Shown in pieces: positions 37,881 through 47,300 of a stretch of DNA of 64,000 nucleotides. Source of the stretch: CAVXHV01 sp963761445 (GTDB taxonomy: Bacteria > Planctomycetota > Planctomycetia > Isosphaerales > Isosphaeraceae); contig CAVXHV010000019.1 of assembly GCA_963761445.1 (NCBI GenBank), positions 124,001 to 188,000 of the forward strand, read 5' to 3'. The notes under the pieces were generated by a model, which did not search any database, was not told the origin of the DNA, and was given only the letters and a program-made list of their open reading frames with translations. The position numbers and the translations under genes are program-made. Numbering within the stretch: position 1 is the first letter of the stretch; every line of letters begins with the position of its first letter.

Positions 37881-39297
37881 CTACTCGAAACGCAGCGACC
37901 GCACCGGATGCACATGAGCGGCCCGGTGTGCCGGCCAGATGCTGGCCAGCACGGCGATCAACATGGCTCCGGCGACGATCCAGCCCACCGTGAACGGCTG
38001 GACGAGCGTGGGGATCTTGTCGAAATAGTAGATTGTGTCATCAAAGACCTTGTGGCCCGTGGCGACGCTGAGTGCTTTCTCGCATTCGTTGATATAACGG
38101 ACAAACAGCAGGCCGCCGGCCAGTCCCACCCCGCTGCCGACTGCGCCTAGGAGCAGCCCGTAGCCGAGGAAGATGCCCCGGACTCCGGACGTCGATGCAC
38201 CCAGGGCTTTCATGACACCGATGTCCCGCGTTTTCTCCACGACGATCATCGAGAAGATCGCCAGGATGCCAAAGCCCGCCACGGCAATGATGAAGAACAA
38301 GAGGATATTCAGGATGCCCTGTTCCACAGCCACGGCACCCAGGAGCGGGCCCTGCTTCTTTTCCCAGGTCTCGACCCGGAAGAACCTGGGCTCGAGCTCA
38401 TTCAGAGCATTCTGAACCTTCTCGGCCAGGTCATCGAGGTTGACGCCGGGCTTCACCTTGATCTGGATCTGGTTGACCGCGCCGCGGCCATGAACGTCAC
38501 GCAACAGCCGCTGGTCCTGCAACCGCTCCAGCGGGACGTACACGTGGGTCGAGTCGTATTCGCTCATCCCGCTCTTGAAAAAGCCGACAACCGTGAACGT
38601 GGCGAAGCCCCCCTCCGACTTGAACTGGCCGGCCCGGGGAAACAGCAGGCCGACCTTGGTCCCGGGCGGTGCCAGGTAGATGTCGCTCTTACCGCGACCA
38701 GGATGCCAGGTCGCCAGGGCGTAGCCGAGTATCGTCCCGTGGTCGGGCAGATCTTCGTCGATCTGCGCTTCGATGTCCTGCTTCATCAACCTGTCTATTT
38801 CGCTATCGCCGAGCTCCTTGATGATCTCCGCCGCGCGGTGATTGCATCTTGAGCTCTTTGGTCACTTCAAACGACGGCTTGATCTTCTGACCGCGATCAT
38901 CGAAGAGAAACTCGGCGAAATCGCCGGTGTTGGCGCGGTCCTGGGGCCTGACGCCGATAAGCTGGACGGGCTTGGTGTTGACCTGACCGTTTGGAAAGCG
39001 GAAATGAAGGATTCCGGGCGTTTCCATCGTCGGGGCCAGGGCAATCACCTTGTCGCCGGCGACTTGATTGATCCGGGCCATCACTTCTTCGGAGTTGTAG
39101 AACCCATCGAGCGAGACACAATCGACAACGACGTCGGCCAGCACCCCGTGCAGGCGGTCGCGCATCTTCTCGGCGAAGCCCGCCATCACCGAGTTGACCA
39201 CGATCATCGTGGCCACACCCAGCATCACGCTGATCACGCTGGCCAGCGCAATGTAGCGGGTCTTCAAGTATCGCCAGCAAAGCAGATATTTATACAC
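37881..39297 (-). CDS. lolC: LolC/LolE-type ABC transporter permease (frame interrupted once)
   Basis: A FtsX/MacB-fold permease: one N-terminal helix (ALASVISVMLGVATMIVV), a periplasmic domain of about 230 residues, and three C-terminal helices (LLFFIIAVAGFGILAIFSMI, YGLLLGAVGSGVGLAGGLLF, VGWIVAGAMLIAVLASI). GTG 39297 (VYKYLLCWRYLKTR) is the start, with GGAGGG about nine bases upstream. An extra base near 38832 breaks the frame: SPR must continue as AEIIKELGDSEIDRL. The corrected length is about 471 residues. The ATPase lolD follows directly. Confidence 0.87.
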
Positions 39298-39374
39298 TGC
39301 GACTCTCCCTCCATGGATTGGATTTCGCGGCCACCACGCCCCTGGCCCTCCCGTTGCAACGGGGGAAAGCTCGA

Positions 39375-40844
39375 CTATTCCGGACGCAAGAGCGGAAACA
39401 GAATGACATCGCGGATGCTCGCGCGATTCAGCAAGATCATGCACAGCCGATCGATCCCGATTCCCAGCCCACCCGCCGGGGGCATTCCGTGCTTGAGCGC
39501 GCGGACGAAGTCGTCGTCCTTCTTGGCCATCGACTCCTCCTCCGGCAGCCCGGCAAGCTGCTTGGCGAACAGTTCCTCTTGAAGCCTGGGATCGTTCAGC
39601 TCGGTGTACGCGTTGGCGAGCTCGATGCCGTGCACATACAGCTCGAACCGCTCGGCGACACGCGGGTTTGAAGACTTGCGCTTCGTGAGCGGGCAAATCG
39701 CCGCAGGGTAGTCGATCACGAACACCGGCCCGGTGAGTTGCTCTTCGACGACTGCTTCAAAAAGCTCGCTGGTGACAACGTCGGGGTCTTTCCCTGCCGT
39801 GGCGATCTCGCAAGATTCGGCCTTCGCCTTGATCGCCGAGAAATCAGCCGGATCGATGCCCGCGAATTGATGGATCAGCTCGGCATACGTGCGGCGCGGC
39901 CATGGGGGTGTGAAATCGATCGTCGACTCGCCCCAGGGACGCTGAAATCCACCGCCGATGAATTCAATGGCGCCGCAGATCAGTGACTCGGTAAGCTCCA
40001 TCATAACTTCATAGTTCGCGTAGGCCTGATACGCCTCCATCATGGTGAACTCGGGGTTATGCCGTGGGCTCAGCCCCTCGTTGCGGTACACGCGGCCGAT
40101 CTCGAAGACCCGCTCCATGCCGCCGACCAGCAGCCGCTTCAAATGCAGCTCCAGTGCGATCCGGAGGAACAGATCGAGGTCGAGTGCGTTGTGATGGGTG
40201 ATGAAAGGCCGCGCGGCGGCCCCGCCGGCGATGGCTTGCATCGTGGGCGTTTCGACTTCGAGGAAGCCTTTCTCGCCCATCGTCCTTCGAAACGAGGCGA
40301 TCAGCTTGGAGCGGGCGATGAAGGTGGCGAGTGAATCGGGATTGCTGAAGAGGTCGACGTAGCGCTGGCGGTAGCGCTGCTCGATGTCGGTCAATCCGTG
40401 CCATTTCTCCGGCGGGGGGAGCAAACTCTTGGTAAGGAAAGTGATCTTCTCGGCGAAGACGGTGAGCTCACCAGTCTTGGTGTATCCCAGGCGGCCGTCG
40501 ATTCCGATCAAGTCCCCCAGGTCGAGCAAATCGACGAGGCTCCAGCCTTCGTCGCCTACTTGTTTCTTGCCGACGAAGATCTGGATCCGTTCGGTCCAGT
40601 CCCGGAGGTCGAGGAAGTAAACCTTTCCCTGGCCGCGGCGAAGCATGATCCGCCCGGCGACGCGAACGGTGGGCCCAGTCGGCTCACTGCCCGGCTCAGC
40701 CGGAGGAACGGGCAGCGCGCGGACCGCGGCGATGGCCTGATGCCCATCGAAGCGCCCGCCCCAGGGGTCGATCCCCAGGGCAGCGATTCGCTCGAGCTTT
40801 TCCAGGCGCACGGCTTCAAGGCTCTCGCGCGGCTCTTCGGCCAT
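39375..40844 (-). CDS. lysS: Lysyl-tRNA synthetase, class II
   Basis: Charges tRNA-Lys. Complete at 489 residues: an OB-fold anticodon-binding domain (VAGRIMLRRGQGKVYFLDLRD), class-II motif 1 near FIARSKLIASFRRTMGEKGF, motif 2 (RVYRNEGLSPRHNPEFTMME) and motif 3 (GGLGIGIDRLCMIL). It is the first gene of a leftward run with lolC, lolD and ilvE; the gap to lolC is about 80 bases. The start ATG lies 5' of a stretch with no gene, which must hold the promoter. Confidence 0.95.
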   Translation of the reverse strand: MAEEPRESLEAVRLEKLERIAALGIDPWGGRFDGHQAIAAVRALPVPPAEPGSEPTGPTVRVAGRIMLRRGQGKVYFLDLRDWTERIQIFVGKKQVGDEGWSLVDLLDLGDLIGIDGRLGYTKTGELTVFAEKITFLTKSLLPPPEKWHGLTDIEQRYRQRYVDLFSNPDSLATFIARSKLIASFRRTMGEKGFLEVETPTMQAIAGGAAARPFITHHNALDLDLFLRIALELHLKRLLVGGMERVFEIGRVYRNEGLSPRHNPEFTMMEAYQAYANYEVMMELTESLICGAIEFIGGGFQRPWGESTIDFTPPWPRRTYAELIHQFAGIDPADFSAIKAKAESCEIATAGKDPDVVTSELFEAVVEEQLTGPVFVIDYPAAICPLTKRKSSNPRVAERFELYVHGIELANAYTELNDPRLQEELFAKQLAGLPEEESMAKKDDDFVRALKHGMPPAGGLGIGIDRLCMILLNRASIRDVILFPLLRPE

Positions 40845-41360
40845 CGTTCCCTTACATTACTTCTTCGCAACCAGTCACTTCGGGCGAGTAGGACCCCAAA
40901 TTGTATGGATCTCGCGGCTTTGGTCAACGGCAAGTGGAATCGTCGCTGAGATGACGGCCTTGCCGTCGACGAAGCACGCGCATAGCAGATGCAGCCCCCT
41001 GTCATCTGCGTCATCTGCGTCAGTTCCGATCCCCAAACCGATCGCATCGTAGGGATCGTGCCTGTGATCCGTCTTTTAATGTCGCTTGTTTCGCCCGAGC
41101 TTCTCTCCCAGGGCCGCTCCGCGAGAAGGCCAATGCGGCCCCCCGATCCAATGTTAGCCGCAGCGCACCCCTCGTTCTCAGGTTCCGCCTTCTAGCCTGA
41201 CGATCCCTGCACGAGAGGCCCGGCCAGCGTGTCCTACACGATATCGCGCTTCCCAGACCAGACCGACACCATCTCAGTCCGGCGGGCGACGCCCGAACAA
41301 AGGCACGGAAATCCGTTGAAGCCACCCGTTACACATAGTGAACAACACCAGCGATTTCGA

Positions 41361-41397
41361 GTGGCAGCTTTGGTGGCACCACTGCCACGGGGTTTTT
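41361..41397 (+). terminator. Strong hairpin followed by GGGGTTTTT
   Basis: GTGGCAG, a CTT bulge, TGGTG, one G, CACCA, CTGCCAC form a 12-pair stem with almost no loop, followed by GGGG and five T residues. It looks like a rightward intrinsic terminator, though no gene precedes it on that strand; it may instead be a dispersed palindromic element. Confidence 0.45.
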
Positions 41398-41563
41398 CCA
41401 TCGTCGAAGAACGCCTCGCTCTGTTCCTATTCTATTATTCCCGTTACACTTGCACAGCATAGACTCCACCCGTAGCAATCGCCGCACCCCTCGAAAAAGT
41501 GGCAGAAAGTGGCAGTGATCCGAGTGTTTTCGAGCATCGGTACACTAGTGTAAATCGGCCGCA

Positions 41564-41630
41564 TCTTAATCCTGATCCTCATCCTAATCTCAATCCTAAT
41601 CTTAATCCTAATCTCAATCTCAATCTCGCT
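41564..41630. repeat. Degenerate hexamer tract (AATCCT / AATCTC)
   Basis: About ten consecutive six-base units of the type (A/C)ATC(C/T)T with variants such as AATCTC, CATCCT and GATCCT. It is a simple-sequence tract that could vary by slippage, and it is not in a supportable coding frame. Confidence 0.75.
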
Positions 41631-41697
41631 CCAACTCCGAGCACCCAGCACCCATCATCCACCGCACCCCTCCGGGGCCCCGGGCCTGTCGCCATAG

Positions 41698-41717
41698 GGC
41701 CGACACTCCTGTCGGCC
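41698..41717. repeat. Perfect hairpin GGCCGACA-CTCC-TGTCGGCC
   Basis: Eight-base arms with a four-base loop, intergenic, with no U-tract, so not a terminator. It is probably a dispersed palindromic sequence; a single copy was seen in this window. Confidence 0.6.
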
Positions 41718-42088
41718 GCGCCCAGGCCATTTCTTCCCGCCCCATCGGGGCGCAGGTCAATAGCCAGGGCGCGCAGCCCCTGGAACACTCCCGCCGGCTG
41801 CAAAACCGCCGCGCAACCCACTCCCTCATGTACAATATGCGACGACTTTGCGGATTCGTCGCGCGGTCGACCGGGGAATTTCCAGAAAGTTTCCGGGTTC
41901 CAGCGATCGAATCGATTAGGGAACAAAATTCATTCTGAATGCGCGCGCGCGGCGCAGACGAGAGGCCCGCCCCCGCAGCCGCGTCGATCAACTTCCGGCT
42001 CCCATCCGCATGACGCGCCACACCGCCCGTCGTGGACATCCCGATGCTCCGTTTGAGATAATCTGTCTTCGAGAAAGGGGCATTGAGC

Positions 42089-42352
42089 ATGTCAACGACA
42101 ACCGACGGGCTTCGAATAGCTCTACACACCACGGCGCGCGTCCAGTCCGGAAACAAGATCGAGATCACGGCTCCCGAGTTGAAAGAGGGGCAAGACGTCG
42201 ATATCTTTCTGATCCCACGTCCTTCGCCAACCCACCGGCATCGCTCCGTCCTCGAATTCTTGGATTCGTTGCCTGCGGGCCCGCGGAGTGCGCCCACATG
42301 GGATGGGATCGAGCGGCAGTTCAAGGAGGAGCGCGACGCGTGGGATCGTTGA
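42089..42352 (+). CDS. Antitoxin-like protein upstream of a PIN toxin
   Basis: 87 residues with a beta-rich N-terminus (GLRIALHTTARVQSGNKIEITAPELKEGQ in pieces) typical of small antitoxins of the AbrB/DUF104 kind, and an acidic C-terminal region ending in FKEERDAWDR that should wrap the toxin. It overlaps the toxin start by 13 bases. ATG 42089 is preferred to the TTG at 42083. The pair appears intact. Confidence 0.75.
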   Translation: MSTTTDGLRIALHTTARVQSGNKIEITAPELKEGQDVDIFLIPRPSPTHRHRSVLEFLDSLPAGPRSAPTWDGIERQFKEERDAWDR

Positions 42353-42795
42353 CCCTGCCTCCCTCCGGACCGGTCTACGCCGATGCCCAGATCTTCATTT
42401 ACAGCGTGGAGAAGCATCCGACCTACGATCCGCTTTTGCGCCCCCTATGGGAGTCCGTGGGAAGAGGAGATTTCGAAGTCGTCACCAGCGAATTGACCCT
42501 TCTGGAGGTGCTGGTCGGACCGCTGAAAACGGGCGATTCTGCACTGGAGGCGGCCTACGAGAACTTCTTCGTCTGTCCCGGAATTCGACTGCTTCCCATT
42601 ACGCCATTGATCCTCCGCGCCGCGGCTGGCCTCCGCGCGGCGTTGAGCAAGTTGCGGACACCCGATGCCATTCATGCTGCCACCGCCGATTCTCTCGGTT
42701 GCACGCTCGTGCTCACGAATGACGCCGCTTTTCGTCGCATTCCTAACCTGCCGGTTGTTGTTCTCGATGATGTTCTTCGCCAAGGGTCGGGGTGA
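42340..42795 (+). CDS. VapC-type PIN-domain ribonuclease toxin
   Basis: GTG 42340 has AAGGAGG ten bases upstream, inside the antitoxin gene. The PIN acidic residues are all present: D in VYADAQIFIYSVE, E in TSELTLLEVLVGPL, D in RTPDAIHAATADSLG and D in LVLTNDAAFRRIP. The length of 151 residues is full size. As a family, such toxins cut tRNA or rRNA when the antitoxin is lost. It is the only PIN toxin in the 42-54 kb region that reads without a defect. Confidence 0.85.
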   Translation: MGSLTLPPSGPVYADAQIFIYSVEKHPTYDPLLRPLWESVGRGDFEVVTSELTLLEVLVGPLKTGDSALEAAYENFFVCPGIRLLPITPLILRAAAGLRAALSKLRTPDAIHAATADSLGCTLVLTNDAAFRRIPNLPVVVLDDVLRQGSG

Positions 42796-42857
42796 TCGAC
42801 TGCGGATAGTGCGATCGCCGGAGGATTTCGAGTTCTTCTCAATTTTTCGATGGAAAA

Positions 42858-42880
42858 TCAGCCTGAAAGCCTGACCTACG
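42858..42880. repeat. Palindromic repeat, variant copy
   Basis: TCAGCCTGAAAGCCTGACC and then TACG, a variant of the dispersed CAGGCTTTAGCCTGACCTAC element with an altered left arm, immediately 3' of the truncated kinase copy. The same element lies 3' of the intact kinase gene (44319-44342), so it was probably copied together with the gene end. Confidence 0.65.
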
Positions 42881-42896
42881 AGCAAATCGACGATCC

Positions 42897-43526
42897 TCAC
42901 GGCGTCGGCTTTGCGCCACTCTTGGCCAGCAGCGCCTCGACCTGTGACCACAGATTGCGGCAACTCGTTTGTTCGTCCGCGGACAATTTGGCCAGCGCAG
43001 CAGGATCGCGAATTCCAACGAGATCCGTGTCAGCCTTCCAGTGCTGGAGCGTTTGGGAATTGGCCTGCCGAGCCTGCGCAGGACCGCTTTCCAGAATCCT
43101 CGACCATGCCGCGAGGTCGGCCTTGAGCCAGTCGATCGCCTGTTTCCGCCTGCGGGCTTTGGCCGTCTCATCGAGCGGCGGGTCATCCTTGCCCTGGCCG
43201 CATCCGGCCAATGCCGCGGCGCGGGCGGCGTTGTAGCGGTTCTGGACTTGCATGTCGTCGGCGAGTTTCGGTTGGGCCTGGAAGGCTTCGGAACAGAGGC
43301 CGGCCGAACAGCCGTGGAGTTTCTTGTCGTAGCAGAGCTGGGCGACACTGATCGTTTCGGCCGCGCCTGAAGGCTCGGCCTTAGCGACCAGCATGCTTGG
43401 TAGCTTGCGATCGAGTTCGACCAGTCGCCCGGCCCGGCGGACGCACTCCGCGGAAGGAGAACGCCAGTTCGGGTTGTTCACACTCAGCGAGTGACCGCGT
43501 TTGAGTTCGGCACGGACGGCGCAAAG
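42897..43526 (-). pseudogene. Duplicated C-terminal fragment of the TPR kinase
   Basis: About 195 residues that match the last part of the kinase-TPR protein encoded at 44369-48818: LVELDRKLP, LCYDKKLHG, AFQAQPKLADDMQVQNRYNA, AIDWLKADLAAWSRIL, LWSQVEALLAKSG. Homology begins near 43526 (AELKRGHSLSV against AALRRGHELGS), so the kinase domain and the TPR units are missing. The only start in frame is a GTG at 43481. This is a gene remnant created by duplication, and divergence between the copies shows it is not recent. Confidence 0.85.
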
Positions 43527-43529
43527 ACG

Positions 43530-43654
43530 TTAACTCACGATTGCCCAATTCTCAACGGCCAGTCCCGGGACCGCGTGCAGGTCCGTGTCACTGGTCACGA
43601 CGATGCAGTTGCCCAGTCCTGCGCGATACCGGTGTCAAGCAAGTAACGACTCAT
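43530..43654 (-). pseudogene. VapC toxin remnant with a large internal deletion
   Basis: Starts at ATG 43654, overlapping the antitoxin stop as ATGA, with a normal VapC N-terminus (MSRYLLDTGIAQD). The sequence then jumps, in another frame, to the normal VapC C-terminus (LGNCIVVTSDTDLHAVPGLA, ending VENWAIVS and TAA at 43530). About 100 residues of the middle of the PIN domain are missing. Translation as it stands stops after 19 residues. The antitoxin gene is intact. Confidence 0.85.
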
Positions 43655-43956
43655 CCGTGGGTCTCTTCCTGCATCTGGCGCCGGACAGCGTCGAGGTTGT
43701 GCAGGCGCATCAGATTGTCATACTCGGCGAACCGCTCGGATTCTTCGGACGTGAAATCCAGCGGCTCGATTGTGTGGATCCAGGCATCCCAATCGGCGAG
43801 GCTGGCGGGGTCGTCGCTCCACTCCGATTCATCGATTCCAATCTTTTCGCTCCCGCCATTCATGGGTTCGATCAGAACCTCGGTACCTTCCGGCCAGTCA
43901 GGCGGTGCATCCAGCTCGAGTCGACCTGATCTCACGGTTGCCCTGATTGCGGTCAT
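43651..43956 (-). CDS. Antitoxin-like protein of the deleted VapC
   Basis: 101 residues: a beta-strand N-terminus of the type found in planctomycete and cyanobacterial VapB-like proteins (IRATVRSGRLELDAPPDWPEGTEVLI) and an acidic, Trp-containing C-terminal half (EWSDDPASLADWDAWI, EEMQ-like end). GAGGAG lies upstream of ATG 43956. Its stop overlaps the start of the toxin remnant by four bases, the usual arrangement of an operon of this type. Confidence 0.75.
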   Translation of the reverse strand: MTAIRATVRSGRLELDAPPDWPEGTEVLIEPMNGGSEKIGIDESEWSDDPASLADWDAWIHTIEPLDFTSEESERFAEYDNLMRLHNLDAVRRQMQEETHG

Positions 43957-44177
43957 CTGAGATCTCCTCGCCGTGAAAAACGGATTTCCTGTGAGCCGCG
44001 GTCCAGGTTTTCCCGACTCTCCACGAACGGCAGGTCCAGCCCGTCACGGAGTCTCCGCAGAGTCGCGGGGCTAACGTGTTCCTTCTTCAAGATATCGCTG
44101 GGCCTATCGGTTCGCGAGCCATCCCCGGCGAACCGGTACCATGCCCGTATTGTGACCTGCTGATCGAGTTCCCGCAA
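43953..44177 (-). CDS. Small open reading frame upstream of the antitoxin, uncertain
   Basis: 74 residues from a TTG, ending in an ATGA overlap with the antitoxin gene. It contains SPATLRRLRDGLDLPFVESRE, which could be part of a helix-turn-helix, but no family is recognised and there is no good start. It may be a remnant of another gene. Confidence 0.25.
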   Translation of the reverse strand: MRELDQQVTIRAWYRFAGDGSRTDRPSDILKKEHVSPATLRRLRDGLDLPFVESRENLDRGSQEIRFSRRGDLR

Positions 44178-44318
44178 TGACTCTTCATCGCCTTCGACCC
44201 GGCGATAAGCCCATGCGTCGTCTGCTCTATCATCTCCCGCCAGCCGGGTCGTGCGGCGTGGGTTTGCCTTGGGCTGGCGGAAAGAATCGAGCCGTTTTCA
44301 GCCGGTTTTCCGAGCAGA

Positions 44319-44342
44319 CCTCAGGCTGAAAGCCTGACCTGC
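44319..44342. repeat. Palindromic repeat copy 3' of the TPR kinase gene
   Basis: CCTCAGGCTGAAAGCCTGAC and then CTGC, a copy of the dispersed element with GAAA in the loop, 27 bases beyond the kinase stop codon. Confidence 0.75.
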
Positions 44343-44368
44343 GCGATCGCGTACACCCTCCCCGCTCG

Positions 44369-47300
44369 TCACGGTGCTGGCTTCGACCCGCTCTTCGCCA
44401 GCAGCGCCTCGACCTGGGACCACAGCTTGCGGCAAGTCGTTTGCTCGTCCGCAGGCAATTTGGCCAGCGCAGCAGGCCCGCGAATTCCAGCAAGATCCGC
44501 GTCGGCCTTCCAGTGCTGGAGCGTTTGAGTGACGGCCTGGCGGGCTTGCGGAGAGCCGCTTTCCAGGATCTTTGACCATCCGGCAAGGTCGGCCTTGAGC
44601 CAATCGATCGCCTGTTTCCGCCAGCGGGCTTTGGCCGCTTCGTCGAGCGGTGTGTCGTCCTTGCCCTGGCCGCATCCAGCCAATGCCGCGGCGCAGGCGG
44701 CGTTGTGGCGGTTCTGGACTTGCATGTCCTCGGCGAGCTTCGGTTGGGACTGAAAGGACTCGGACCAGAGGCGGGCCGAGGCGCCGTGGAGTTTCTTGTC
44801 GTAACAGAGCATGGCGAAAGCGAGTGTTTCGGCGGCGTCCAGAGGCCTGGCCTTACCGGCCAGGATCGCTGGTAGCTTGCGGTCGAGTTCGACCAGGCGT
44901 TCGGCTTCGCGTACCCATGCCGCGGAGGGATAAGACCACTTCGAGTCCTTCGAGCCGAGTTCATGACCGCGACGGAGCGCGGCAAGACCCTCGGCAAAGC
45001 GCCCTGCCTGCACATACGCAAATCCAAGCTCACAAAAGGCATCCGGGTATTCGGGCTTGATCCGCAGCGCCTCACGGTACTCCGAAATTGCCTGGCTTAG
45101 CTCGCCTCCACCCCTCAGGCACTTACCGAGATTGTAGTGCGCGATTTCGCCATCCGGATCGAGCCGCAGGGCCTCGCGGTATTCGGCGATCGCCTCGTTG
45201 CCCTTTCCCTGGCGCGCCATCGCAGTGCCGAGGCTGGTGTGGGCAGCGGCTAGCCCGGAGTTATGCTGCAGGGCCTCGCGGTATTCGGTAATCGCCTCCG
45301 CCAATTTGCCCTGACCGGCTACGCGCAATGCCGAGGTTGTGGTGGGCAGTGGCTAGTCCAGGCTTGAGCCGTAGGGCCTCGCGGTATTCGGTAATCGCCT
45401 CGTCAAGCTTTCCCTGGTGTGCTAGGGCAGCGCCGAGGTTTTCGTGGGCCGCGGCAAGTCCAGGCTTGAGCCGCAGGGCCTCGCGGAATTCCGCGATCGC
45501 CTCGTCAAGCTTTCCCTTGCGTGCTACGGCAAGGCCGAGTTGTTCGTGGGCCTCGGCTAGCCCAGGCTCAAGCCGAAGGGCCTCGCGATATTCCGCTGTC
45601 GCTTCATCCAGCTTGCCCCGTTCAGCCAGGATACGGCCGAGGTTGAAGTGCGCCGCGGCGAGCCCCGGCTCTAACCGCAGCGCCTCGCGGCACGCCGCGG
45701 CCGCTTCATCCAGTTTTCCCAGGCCCTGGAGTGCCTTGGCGAGGTTGCTGTTGGCCAGGGCGCAGTCTGGCTGGAGCCGCAGTGCCTCGCGGTACTCGGC
45801 GATCGCCCCACCTAACTTGCCTTGATCAAACAAGACTTCGCCGAGATTGTTGTGCGCCAAGACACTGCCGGGCTTGAGCCGCAGGACTTCATTATACTCG
45901 CTGATCGCGTCATCGAATTTCCCAAGACGCTGGAGGGCGACGCCCAGGTTGTTGCGGACCATCAACAAATACGGCTCGAGCCGTAGAGCTTCTCGGAATT
46001 CCGCGATTGCTGCGCCAGATTTCCCTGATTACAGAGGGCGGCGCCAGGCTGTTGTGGATCAGCGCTTCACCCGGCATTAGGCGTATGGCCTCGCGGCACT
46101 CGGCGAGTGCTTCCGGAAGCTTTCCCTGCTCGATTAGAGCGAGGCCGAAACCATGGTGGGCTTGGGCGTCATCCGGGTTGAGCCGCAGCGCCTCGCGGTA
46201 CTCGCCGATCGCCTCATCCAGCTCCCCCTTGCTAGCGAAGGCTTCGCCGAGCGCCACGATGGGTGCCGGAGTCGTCCCGATAGTTCTTGAGAATTGCGCG
46301 GAATCCGCCGATGGCTTGGTCTAATGCCGCGTTCGCCGCCCGAGTAGCCCCTTTCTGTTTTAACGCGATCCCGAGGCAGAGGTGGTGGTGCGCGATGTTC
46401 GGCCTGATTTCGCAGAGGCCACGGAATACCGTGATTGCCTCGTCGTCGCGAAGCGCCTCTTGCAAAGCATGGCCGAGAGCATGCGCCGACTCCGGGCGCA
46501 GTGCCTGGGCCGCCGTGAAGTAGCGAATCGCTTCGTCCGTCCTTGGCGGGTGGAGGCTCTTTACGCGCCATGGCCAAGTCAAAGTTGATCCATACGTCCC
46601 CGGCGAAGCGCTGATGCGCCCGTTGCAAGACACTCACAGCGAGCTCAACCTCACCTACCGCGGCAAGGGCCTTTCCGAGCAGGCCCAGCCTCGCGGCCGA
46701 AAAGGCGTCGATTTTGGCTGCGTCGGTGGCCAGCCGCTTGAGCGAGGCTTGCCGCGCTTGTCGATCGGGAAGTTGAAATGCCGCTCGAATCGCGCCGCGG
46801 TAGTCATCCGGGTCGGACAGACCGCCCGCTTCGAGCAACCGTGTCCACTCTCCCCGCGAGCGCGCGCTTCCCTGTCGCGCTGAGGCCCAATCGGCAAGGG
46901 CCGCGGCCAGCTCAACAACGACGGCTCGCGGTCGCGCGCGGATCCTCGCGGCTGTTTCACCTATCGGAGTTCCGTCCACCGGGACGCCATACGCCGCGAA
47001 GGCCCTCGCGTAATCCGAGTCGGAGACCGACCGCTCAGCAGGAGAACTGCCGCACCGCGCGGCGCGGATTTCAGCTAGCCGAGCCACCATGGCGCGGTCT
47101 CGCTCGGCGTCCTGCCACTCACGGTCGAGGTTGGTCAACAGGGCCTGTGCCACGCGCCGTTTTGTCGAGTCGCCTTCTGCGACGAGAACGGCCGTGGCGC
47201 GTTCGGCGGCTGCGATCGCCTCGCGCAGCCGCTCAATCTCGACCAGCGGTTCCTTCATCGCAAGTTCATGAAGACGGCTCGCATCGGCAATTGCTTGGTC

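Larger units (their letters stand above)
40845..42088. other. Long intergenic region with repeats and hairpins
   Basis: About 1.2 kb with no supportable gene. It contains a 9-base tandem repeat (GTCATCTGC, 41001-41022), a degenerate half of the palindromic repeat (near 41195), a terminator-like hairpin (41361-41397), a tract of AATCCT/AATCTC hexamers (41564-41630) and a perfect 8-base hairpin (41698-41717). Short open frames here are low-complexity translations of these repeats. The left end should hold the lysS promoter and the right end that of a toxin-antitoxin pair. Confidence 0.6.

Noticed and set aside
41229..42056. Short reading frames in the gene-free stretch after lysS
   Set aside because: They translate simple repeats (Asn-Pro-Asn-Leu) and hairpins, with no start signals.
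45000..46260. Regular DNA repeats about 102 bases apart, at first sight like a CRISPR array or minisatellite
   Set aside because: The period equals 34 codons and the units translate into TPR motifs (EAIAEYREALRLKP). The DNA repetition reflects the protein repeats.
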